A stretch of 20,000 bases of DNA from Halisarca cf. caerulea (Eukaryota > Porifera > Demospongiae > Chondrillida > Halisarcidae), in contig CAUJGJ010000309.1 of assembly GCA_963170055.1 (NCBI GenBank), forward strand, positions 307,501 through 327,500, written 5' to 3'. Made by a program: the position numbers and the translations under genes. The notes under the pieces are model-generated. The model was not told where the DNA came from and searched no databases. It saw only the letters and a program-made list of their open reading frames with translations. Positions 1 through 10,682 of the stretch are shown in pieces (position 1 is the stretch's first letter; each line of letters starts with the position of its first letter).

Positions 1-173
1 TGTGTGTTTTGTACATGTGTGTGCGCACCAATAGCTGACGAGTGTTGTTGGCTATATAGCAGAATATTTATCCTCTGAGAACAAGAGCAGAGATGGCTAC
101 CAACAAAATGAATCGGCCATATTAAAATATTTGAATATTGCTAGCAATGGTTTGAAATTTATACAGGATTTAT

Positions 174-865
<692 letters not shown>

Positions 866-2553
866 TGGGTAGGTGGGGGGGCTTACTCATTATATAGAAA
901 TTACACTCAATAATTGGATAAATTCACTGAACACAACCTCTTCACTTGATATAAGGGTTGCACCCGCCACCCGAACTAGGGGAGAAGGCGGCCGAAGGCC
1001 GCCTTCTCCCCTAGTAGTAATAATATATATTTATATATAACTAGCACAATGCCATATTATTTGGTTCTATTTAATTGTATCGCATCATTATCTAGTATAA
1101 TATAATGATATATTACTTCTCTTCTTTGAAATCACTGTGATGATGTGATTGCAATTGATCCCTGTACAGAGAGTGAAGTAATAGAATCGTGTTGCACATA
1201 TAGTTGGTTATTGTGTGTCTATGGTTGCACTCCTTAAATATTTGGCAAGGGTTTCACCAAAGTGCAGCTGAAGCTCTACAAAATCTCTAACCATGTTGTC
1301 AGGAATGAGCGTGTGCATGATCAGGTAACGCCAATGTGAAATAACTAGATGAAGTCAATAAAGGCCTGCATGTCAGATTTCTATTAATACTAGGATTCAA
1401 GCCAAATCCAGATTTATTTAACTAATGCTGCTGAAATTTGATCTGTTTTACTTCATCAAGACTATAGCTATAGGGTACATCAAAAACAGCTGTTATCCAT
1501 TTCATAGTGAGGTATGCAACTACCAAGGTTTCGAAGTCGCTCAGTAACACAAAGACTAACAGTTATTTCTGTACGATTAAATGCATATAAAAGGTCCAGA
1601 CCACCTGGTACCGTGGTTTCCATATGGTTAGTGAGGACCATTGATCTTAGGAAAAGAAGGATCTATAGTATGTTCATTGTTCTATATCCCATGAGAACAC
1701 AAGACCAGGTGTATATTTTTAGGGCCAGATGCTTTGTTGTATATAATATAACTCGTAATACTAATGTTTTGTGTGATTTCGGGCACTGTGGACAATGTAT
1801 ATAATATATTAAATAGTGTACAATGTCATGCAGTATTATGCGAAGTCATTATAAGGGTAACCATGGCTCCATGCGTCTCAACCCCTTTGTAGTCTTACTC
1901 TAGCACTGCATGAAATACATCCTTCCACCATAGCTTCCACCTATAACATAAAAATGGAAAAGGATGTATGGAAGAATTGTCAGATCGTAAAAAATGGAAC
2001 ATGATAGGTTTGTTTGTTGCACACAGGTAGATGGGCAAAAGGATATAGTTCTATTAGACATGCATAGGACTAGACAGACATAGGGTTATATGCACACATG
2101 TGGCTAGATGGACATAGAGTTGACAGAGTTTGGTTGGACTGGGCACATTGCTGTAGTGTAGTAGATAAATGTCCCTAATTATAAGATCTATGTAGTGTCA
2201 TAGACATAAGGAAGCAGGGGGGCAGGGGGTTGGGGAGTTTGCTGCCCTCACTTTTAGCAAATATGATCCCAGTATCATACATGTGTCTACAAAATATATT
2301 GTTAGTGTTGTATGCTTTAGATGGATCATCTACCATGCACACGAGTCAGTGACATAGGTTCAGTAAAAAGAGTCTTTGGATTGACAGAGAAATAATGGTG
2401 TAATACTATATCTGTATGCAAAATTGAGTCACTAAGTGTCTATTTAGTGTATGATGAATGTAGCTACAAGTGACGGCACACACAAGCTATAAGATCGAAC
2501 AATGGTTCTATTGCAATTGCTCCTCTCAACTTGGTGTACTGTCATGCGATAAT
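866..2553. other. Intergenic, no gene seen
   Basis: Apart from the hairpin at 976-1014 this AT-rich stretch shows no supported gene. A 96-codon + strand frame (1514-1804) has no recognisable domain, codon pattern or splice context, and is left uncalled. Confidence 0.5.
976..1014. repeat. Perfect GC-rich 18-bp hairpin with GAA loop
   Basis: CTAGGGGAGAAGGCGGCC (976-993), loop GAA, and the exact complement (997-1014). Strikingly GC-rich in AT-rich surroundings. Not followed by a T-tract, and no flanking direct repeat is seen. Could be a small MITE or a structured RNA element. Confidence 0.7.
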
Positions 2554-2564
2554 TGGTCCTGGCT

Positions 2565-2693
2565 AAAAGTGGTCCCCCAGACTATTTTTAGCTGCCAAAA
2601 GTGGTCCTGCCGGACAAGTTTTAGTTGCCAAAAGTGGTCCTCCTTTGCCAAAACTGGTCCTAGAGAGGACCACTCTTGGCACCACTTTTGGCA
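2565..2693. repeat. Cluster of TGCCAAAAGTGGTCC motifs in both orientations
   Basis: Forward copies at 2565-2575 (partial), 2593-2607, 2626-2640 and 2646-2660 (one change); inverted copies GGACCACTCTTGGCA at 2667-2681 and CCACTTTTGGCA at 2682-2693. Related GGACCACTT motifs reappear at 3551-3559 and 3585-3597. May be subterminal repeats of a transposon. Confidence 0.6.
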
Positions 2694-2855
2694 TGCCAAA
2701 ACTAGTACAAGGTACCTATAAAAGTGGTTTAGATTTATAGTTCTTAGTTTTTAGTTAAAAGAATTTAGTACTAGCATACGTAGGCACTGAAAAACCTGGT
2801 ACTAGTATAATAATAATAATAATACCGTTGTTTATCAATGTTTAAATTGATTTAA

Positions 2856-2902
2856 TGTGTGTGTGCATGTGTATGTGTATGTGTTTGTGTGTGGGGCGTG
2901 TG

Positions 2903-2951
<49 letters not shown>

Positions 2952-2986
2952 ATGTGCAAGTGTGCACGCAGCCGTGCTTGCATGTA

Positions 2987-3051
<65 letters not shown>

Positions 3052-3066
3052 ATGTGTGTGTGTGTT

Positions 3067-3129
<63 letters not shown>

Positions 3130-3168
3130 ATGTGTGTGTGTGTGTGTTTGAAGTGTGTGTGTGTGTGT
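2856..3168. repeat. (TG)n microsatellite with a GC-containing interruption
   Basis: About 310 bp of TG repeat with short interruptions, notably GCAAGTGTGCACGCAGCCGT around 2957-2976. Low-complexity frames on both strands are not genes. Confidence 0.96.
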
Positions 3169-3844
3169 TTTCGATATACTTCACAGTTTTTTAACAATTT
3201 AAAATATAATAACAATATATAAATATACATAAAGATAAAAATGAGTACTGTATAGACTAAATATAATAAAACTAAAATGCCCCACGAGGCAAGAGCCCTC
3301 CTCTTATAGATAGCGCTTAGGATACACTATTGCCAGTAAACATCCTCAGTGACGTCAAAAGAAAATGGCGTATACTTTGGCGATCTCGCTACTAGAGGAT
3401 AGAAGCTACTCGCATGAATGACGACACAGGATAAAAAAGATTTATTGCAAGAATTTAATAGTTACTAATATGGGGACATAAATTACTCTCTGGAGAACGT
3501 TCAGGGTAATTTAACCAACGCTGTGATACCGGACTAGTTTTCGCACGGTCGGACCACTTATTGCTGACCAACATCGGTCCGGGCGGACCACTTTTGGTCC
3601 CGGACCGAATTTTTCGTGACATTTCCGTCGCGTTAGCGGAGTGGGTTTGAGCTACCCACGCATTTGATTAATTTTCGGGTAACAAAGGTGGAAAGTTTGG
3701 CCCAAAATTGCCACTTTGGACGCTAATTACTACAAAAGCAGGCAGGTACATCATTCGTAAATGGTACTATCTCGTAGGGGCATAAAGGAACTTTGACATT
3801 ATGGGCGAAACGTGTCGTTAAACGCACTACTGATCCAGCATAAA
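3169..3844. other. Intergenic, no gene seen
   Basis: AT-rich to about 3340, then more GC-balanced with isolated GGACCACTT/GGTCC motifs at 3551-3600. A 61-codon minus-strand frame at 3723-3908 is partly created by the adjoining palindrome and is not called. Confidence 0.45.
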
Positions 3845-3853
3845 GGCAAAAGG

Positions 3854-3965
3854 TAGTCTGGCGTTGCCGACCCAATCTCGCGCGGCCATTTTCGGGGACT
3901 GACGTCACCGGTGACGTCAGTCCCCAAAAATGGCCGAGCGAGATTGGGTCGGCAACGCCAGACTA
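3854..3965. mobile_element. 112-bp spacer-less palindromic MITE with 9-bp target duplication
   Basis: Two 56-bp arms meet at 3909/3910 with no loop and differ at two positions; the centre is GACGTCACC/GGTGACGTC. The ends read TAGTCTGGCGTTGCCGACCC and its complement. Directly outside, the 9-mer GGCAAAAGG occurs on both sides in direct orientation (3845-3853 and 3966-3974), as expected for a transposition target duplication. A 9-bp duplication is typical of Mutator-like elements (established knowledge); assignment to that group is inference. Short reading frames on the two strands here are mirror artefacts of the palindrome. Confidence 0.75.
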
Positions 3966-3974
3966 GGCAAAAGG

Positions 3975-4882
3975 TGAAAACTCACGTTTCTTTGTGTGAC
4001 GGCCACATGTTTGAAGATTTATCCGCATTTTTACTCTTTAATGAAAGAATAAATAAATACCCCGAGATGATTTATTATTTCGTTAGACTTTCCCTTCACC
4101 TCCGCAAGGGTTCGAGTTCATTCGGTAAAAATTCTAGCCATCACTGTCGCCATTTATGAATGGCGCCTACATGAATGTTCCCATTTCGAGTTCAAATTCA
4201 GCAGTATCTTCCTACGCATGACATCGACGGTCGTACGCATTGGGTAAAGCACGAAGACGCGTGTTATTCGAGTTTTGTGATCGAATCTGACCGATTTAGT
4301 TCGTACTGAGATATGGGCCTCTCAGTTTTCCCCCCTTGGGATTCTTATTAATCTGAACAAAGGTCGTATGTTTAATGCATGGTGATGAGCAGAAAGACAG
4401 TTGTGCGACATCGCTTCGAATTCAGATTGCAATCTTTCTTTCTATTTTCTTGTCCACTTCAGACATTTTATTTCATATGTCCATAGCAACCCAACTACAG
4501 CTTTAATTATTGGCAAAACTCAGTGCAGGAACAGAAGTTTCAACATCTTTGAAAGTACAAACGTAATTTCAATAGTTAGCAAATCGGGATATTGGCCAAC
4601 AAATCCTGGCCTGGTCTATGATCTGGTCACACCAGACTAGGACCAACTAATGTCAATGTCTGTTAAAACAATCATTACTAAAAGAAATTTTGAATCAATT
4701 CTTCCTTTAAACTGCACAGCATTCTGAATCCAATAGTGGTTCGAATGTGCATGACGAAATGCAAAATAATTTAAAAGCAAACTTATAAGAAATATGAAAC
4801 AATGCAATTTAATCTATTGCAAATCAAAGCAAATATGCACAAAACACATTTGCATCTCGTGATTCATGCAATTCAAAATCAC
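3975..4882. other. Intergenic, no gene seen
   Basis: Two + strand frames of about 80 codons (3911-4159, the first part lying in the palindrome, and 4401-4640) lack recognisable domains or splice partners. Nothing else is supported here. Confidence 0.4.
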
Positions 4883-5003
4883 TTGCCCTGCATACAGCTG
4901 CATAGGCTCCTTGGTCTGTATACAGCTGCATATGCTCCTTGGTCTGCATACAGCCACATAGGCTCCTTGCCCTGCATACAGCTGCATATGCTCCTTGGTC
5001 TGT
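4883..5003. repeat. 30-bp tandem repeat, four copies
   Basis: Four diverged copies of a roughly 30-bp unit of the form CTGCATACAGCTGCATAKGC followed by TCCTTGGT, just upstream of the UBXN1-like promoter. The three short overlapping frames here are repeats of the same unit and not genes. Confidence 0.9.
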
Positions 5004-5330
5004 AGTTGCCATTTCTCATCCCCATTTACATGGTCATGCATGGTAATTTAAAATCTGATCCAGTCTTCTTTCTGATTTCAAATTTAGCTGCACCTAGCGA
5101 GTACTATGCTTTGCATACATCTAGTTTTATTTCAATGCGGGCACACCTGACCCACTATGTTAGATGATTTATGATGCATATATACCTAAGTGTTGAAATA
5201 ATAGCAGATCAGGGAGCTGGGTTGATTTCATTAGGTTATCTCACATGTGAATTATCTGTTTGTGTATACTCATTCCCGGCATAGCAGCATGTGAGCATGT
5301 GCACAGATATTCCAAGGCTTCGGCTACGCG
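5004..5330. other. Region upstream of UBXN1-like gene
   Basis: Presumed distal promoter. No TATA box placed suitably, and no other motif stands out apart from the CRE-like site just downstream. Confidence 0.35.
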
Positions 5331-5338
5331 TGACGTCA
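5331..5338. promoter_or_regulatory. CRE-like palindrome upstream of UBXN1-like start
   Basis: A perfect TGACGTCA (the consensus bound by CREB/ATF bZIP factors) lies 57 bases before the start codon, in a locally GC-richer stretch without a TATA box. Its position fits a core promoter, but the transcription start is not visible, so this is inference. Confidence 0.45.
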
Positions 5339-5350
5339 TAGCTGGTAGAC

Positions 5351-5410
5351 ATGCCGCCAGGTAGGACAAGGGGAATCCCCTATTACCCATCAAAATGTCT
5401 GATCCTGTAG
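5351..5410 (+). other. Possible upstream ORF overlapping the UBXN1-like start
   Basis: An ATG at 5351 opens a 19-codon out-of-frame ORF that ends with TAG at 5408-5410, past the main ATG at 5395. If transcription starts upstream of 5351, this would dampen translation of the main frame. If it starts in the 44 bases between, the uORF is irrelevant. Confidence 0.3.
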
Positions 5411-5447
5411 AGGCTCTTGTTGAAATGGGATTTCCCAGAAATAGAGC
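5395..5447 (+). CDS. UBXN1: UBXN1-like exon 1 (start, UBA N-half)
   Basis: Begins at ATG 5395 and encodes MSDPVEALVEMGFPRNR plus two bases of Ala18. The context ATCAAAATG is acceptable, and the next residues are the canonical UBA helix 1 and MGF loop, so this start is very likely right. The donor gtatgt is at 5448; intron 1 is only 86 bp. Confidence 0.94.
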
Positions 5448-8400
5448 GTATGTGCATGGAACTGAATGTTTCCCTATGATAAGCTACATTGATTTTGTAA
5501 TGAATTTACTGAGTTTCTTTTCAATTGCATTAGGGAAAAGTCTTTAGCCGCCACCGGTAACCAAGGGGTACCTCAAGCAATGGAGTGGTAAGCATAGCAA
5601 ACTAGTGCTCACATTCTTACCACATACCTGACCATTGGTGCAACTTTAGTCGCTAATAGAATATTTCTATCCAGCAGAGTGACCTTTTTTCCGACGAGTT
5701 CCCTCTAGGGTAAAACTAGTCCCGCGTCGACAGACCCAGGGTAAAGCGGGGTAATTTGGCCATAGATACTCACACTGAGGTAATTCGGGACAGGGCCTTT
5801 ACTTCTGCTATGGTTAAGCTGTCTAGACATACTACTGCTGAACTCCCAATTCATGGGACAACACAGACAAGAAATAATGTTTGTAGCTTGTAGTTGATAC
5901 TGCTTTTGACCTGCTGTCCCAAATTGCCCCATTTTACCCTACTCTCCTTCATGATGAATGTTTTTCAGGAATTGTGTGAAAATTTTAGTGCATACTGTGA
6001 TAGTGGATGCAGCATTACTAACTAGAATGAAATGGGAATCTGCATTGATTGTGAACATAAACTGGCCCTTTGCATCTTGCATGTTTCATTTAAATTTGTG
6101 CTGAAATGCAATTTGAATCCTTATATGGTGTGAATATCAATGGATCAGCCCCTATTATCACTACAGGTCACTTGTGCTGAATGGACCTTTTCCATTTTTG
6201 TACTGTGCGATTTTCGTGTGTTACAAGTTAGCCTTTGGAGAAGGGTTGGGTTAGGGTTTGATATATTGGCAGTGTGCTGGGATGCAGATGTGTCCTTTTT
6301 GAAGAGTCGACCGTTGTCAATTTTCTCCCTGTTTTTTGTTGGGCCATTTTTGAATTACAGAGAATGGTACCCAATGTCTGTTGTGTTGTGGGAGAGTTTT
6401 GAGGTTACAACAATGATCAAAAATCAATAAGAAACTAACTCACATGGAGTATCTAACTCATGCATTGAATCTAATGAAAGCTTTTGGGATTCTCCTGGAT
6501 TCAACTATCATTGATAATGAAAAGTATTCTGAAATTCTGCTTAGTATAATATATGCTATCAGCATATACGTATGTATACGTTTATAACAATATTCAAGTC
6601 TAGAATCACTGATTCTGAATTTACTCTGCATGATTACTACACACACATACGTACATACTGACATCCACTATCATTGTTACAAGCTACATAGTCTGGCCAT
6701 TGCAGGTTGTTGGCCCATCAAGATGACCCTGACATTGATAGACCCCAGCAGTCTGGTTCTGGCCAAGTGTTGGGGTCAGCATCTGAAGGTGAGGTTACGT
6801 TCAGGCCAGTACGTCTGCCTGCATGTTCACTGTGAACTTTTTCCTAGTGTAGAATTTAACACTTGTGAATGGGAGCTTTAAGACTCTTTGTGTTGTACTT
6901 TCACCAGTGTAGCAACTTATGTTTGGGTCTGTATGGGGAATTTGTGTGAAGTGTACTTTTATGCAGAATTAGTTACCATATAGGTGGTAATTTTCGTGGG
7001 ACATATATTTTGCGAATCAAGAACTTAGCTGTAATTTGCAATTTTATTTTTGCAAGTGGACCAGTCCCTACTATACATATAATTAATGAGGTTCACCTAT
7101 GTAGCCAGCTGATCTGCACAATTGCACGTTCCTCTCTCGCCACTCCCCTCCCGTTGGATCCGATCGCCACCCACCCCCAGCGAAACCTGAATGAAATTAA
7201 TGGAAGTTTAACCAAGGAAATGTTTCAAGTTTCAACGGACTAAGACAAGAAGTACTTGTTTTTGCGTGATTGGCATAGAAATATGATCTGAATGGACATA
7301 CACATTGTGTGGAATTATACTGACTTTCAGCAATGGTGGCAACACAAGTAGTGTGAACTGTTCAGTATAGATTTGTGGGATAATTTGTTGGATTCTTAAA
7401 TGCAAACAAACAAAGGCTTCTCGGTACTGTAATGTTGTCTGCTCAGCAGCTGTGTGTGCAGTGCTTGTGATGGGAGGAGCTGTTAGCGTACCTTCCATTG
7501 CCAATACAATATGTACATGTGTCCCTATTACTGTATGTAGATGGGTGTATGCAATGGAGGTGTCTGGACAAGAGGGGTTCCACTGTGTGCTTCATGTGCA
7601 TGCACATGTACATATTTCACACATGGAAACTTGAATACTTGTGTGTGTGTTGATTGAAGTAGTTCGGCTTTATTTTTACAAGCTGACTTCATAGAAGCCC
7701 TCTCATGAATAAATTTTCATTGTGGTGGGATAGTGAGTATTACAAATATTTGATGTATTTTCGGGAATGAGAGAAGTGTATTTATGAAATTGACTCAGTG
7801 CATTATTTTTCAATATAACTACACTGATAGAGTGATACCTACATAACTTCACCTATACCTAGTCCCCCCATTTCTAGACGCTGCATTGCTTGACATCTAT
7901 CACGTGTTCTTTCGTCTCTTCAGACCAGTCATCTGAGCCACCTCCAGAACCTGTTAAGTCTCTGAAATGTGAAGAGTGAGTTGCTATAGGTACACATGGA
8001 GAAGGGTAGTGTTCTACACTGGATATTTCTGAAATTTGTTGTTCACCTTATGCATGTGCATACATATGTACGTACATCCATCCATCCATACATACATACA
8101 TACTTACATACGTACATGCATATGTAATGTAGTAAAACTGTATTGTACTGTTGTCGCCCACTTCATGTTTGAGCATTCTCTCATAATCATATATGATTTC
8201 TACGGTGAGGGGTGCAAAGTAGGGAATTTTACCACTACCCCTTGTGGTGTGACTCAGTCCCCCCTTGAATTTTTTTCTGTAACACACATGCACAACTACA
8301 GCAGTGCTATTCATAGAACCTGCTTGAGTGGACTAAAATTACCACAGATATCCACGTGATAAAGCCTTGAAAAGCCCAAATTTTCTCAGGGGGAACATGC

Positions 8401-8491
8401 CGCCAGATACCCTAGTTACGTATATGTATATATCTTTGATACCACATTCCTGCTTGGATTGAGTACCTGCATACTTGCTGTAACTTGGGCA

Positions 8492-8579
<88 letters not shown>

Positions 8580-8809
8580 AGCACTCATATACAATACAAA
8601 CATAAGTACGTACATGCACCCAGTTGTTAAAGCCCATGCAAATCCCCTTTATCTGTTGACTCTGTTAGTTGTGGAAAGTTGCTGCTGACAGACATTGATG
8701 TTCAGGGTCATGCTGCCAGAACCGGGCACTCTAACTTTGCAGAGTCTACAGAAGAAATCAAGCCCCTTACCGAGGAAGAGAAGAAGTTGAAAGCCAAAGA
8801 GTGAGTTTC

Positions 8810-8875
<66 letters not shown>

Positions 8876-10610
8876 GATGCATACGTATGTAAAATTAATA
8901 TGTTCATGTATTTGTATTGTTTGTACAGTACGTATGTACGTACACCCTTTGCAAAGGTCTAAGTACAATACACAAGGGTATGTATTTGTTACTGTATATT
9001 TGACTACTGTGTACTGTTAGACTGGAAGAAAAACTAGCCAAGAGAAGAGCTGAACGAATTGCTGAGGAGAAGAAGGTATGGACTGTAATGGAAGATATCC
9101 TTGAGATATTTGAGATTAATTGTACATCTGTAGTTATCTGAGAGCACTGGTACATGTGTGCATACTTCGAATGGTTCTGTAATTATTGCTATGGTAACAA
9201 CCTTGAGTCAATAGGTCTATTGGTTATTGGTCTATCTACTATGATGGCTTCTGTGGTATGGGGTCACATGACAAATACTCGACCTTTGACAAGTCTTCAG
9301 GCATTTGCGTTGTGATTTTTAGTTTACCAGCATTTGAGCTATCTTGTGAGTAGTCCATCCAGCTGGACCCATGTTTTGTATTGTGAGCGCCCCCTGCAGA
9401 TGCACAGGAAGAAAAAGGTTTCCCTTTCCCGCCGTTGGCACTTACATACAAATGGGGGTCTAGCTGGCTGGACTGTCTTGTGAGCAAACCAAGTATTGAC
9501 ATGTGCTTGTCCATTGAGTCAGATATACATACATACACATACGTATAAGCTTTCCCTGACAGCTCTTCAATCAGATTGTAGTGAATGAATATAATGTACA
9601 ACACAGGTATTAACCTCTATAAACCAACACTCTGGACAGCAACGAGGTATCAGATTGTAGAGATTACAGGATTGTAGAGTGACTCTTAATAATATGCAAA
9701 AATATGTATGGTAAAAATGTACTGATGAATGAAGTATTCTTGAGCTTCTCGTAGCACAGTTGTTCACATAATTAAATAACTATATGCGTAGAACGTTTCG
9801 GTCCACAGACCTTCATCAGCTTAGAATACTTCATTCATTAAGTATCAACGTAGCAATGAACATTTACATATCTAAAAATGTACTAACCACGATAGTCTGA
9901 GACAGAACTTCACTGTTTAAGCCAATGTGCTATAAGATCTTTTCTGTGAATTCCACCCTTCATCAGTAGTACTGGGCTGTAGCAAAATCGGATTCACCTT
10001 GGAAACCTCCCACCAAGGGATTGGTCAAGCAGAATCCAAAACTGCTGGAAGGTACAGACATCTGCTGATGAAGGGTGGAATTCCCAGAAAAGGCTTTATA
10101 GCACGTTGGCTTAAACAGCAAAGTTACGTCTCATACTAGCGTGATTAGTACATTTTTACCACTAGTTTGCTTTTAGTTGGAGCTTTTTAGAAGTTAAAAA
10201 GAAACATTAGTGGAATCACATCTTTACGTGGGGAATTTCTTGTTCATATTTGGAGTAGATTTGCCACCGTGATGGTGCTTTTCAGAGTTAGGTCAATTTA
10301 AACCTTTTTGTGTGATATGCTGTAATGTATGTTAACAGTGCATACGTCAGTAGATGATCAGATTATGGAGAATGTTGGATTATTGAAGTTTTGGAATATA
10401 GAGGTTACATTGTACAAAACCCGGTCAATTTAATAGTTTTTGTTTTATATCCTTGTGTGTACAATTCAATGAGTCCTACATTGATGGAATTCAGGTTCTG
10501 TAACAGGCTATAGCTAAAATTCTGTCATTGCCATCTTATTTACATGTTAAAATGACAGTGGCAGTAGTGGTCTGGAAATAGGGCTAAGCAGGATGTGTTT
10601 TGTATATGTG

Positions 10611-10682
<72 letters not shown>

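Noticed and set aside
4100..4125. GGTTCGAGTTC resembling a tRNA/SINE B box
   Set aside because: No A box at the proper distance and no cloverleaf can be drawn.
3723..4159. Two small frames on opposite strands with near-identical N-termini
   Set aside because: Mirror images created by the 112-bp palindrome, with unrelated continuations and no domain.
9239..9604. 121-codon minus-strand frame
   Set aside because: Lies in intron 6 over a foldback repeat; no recognisable domain or splice partners.
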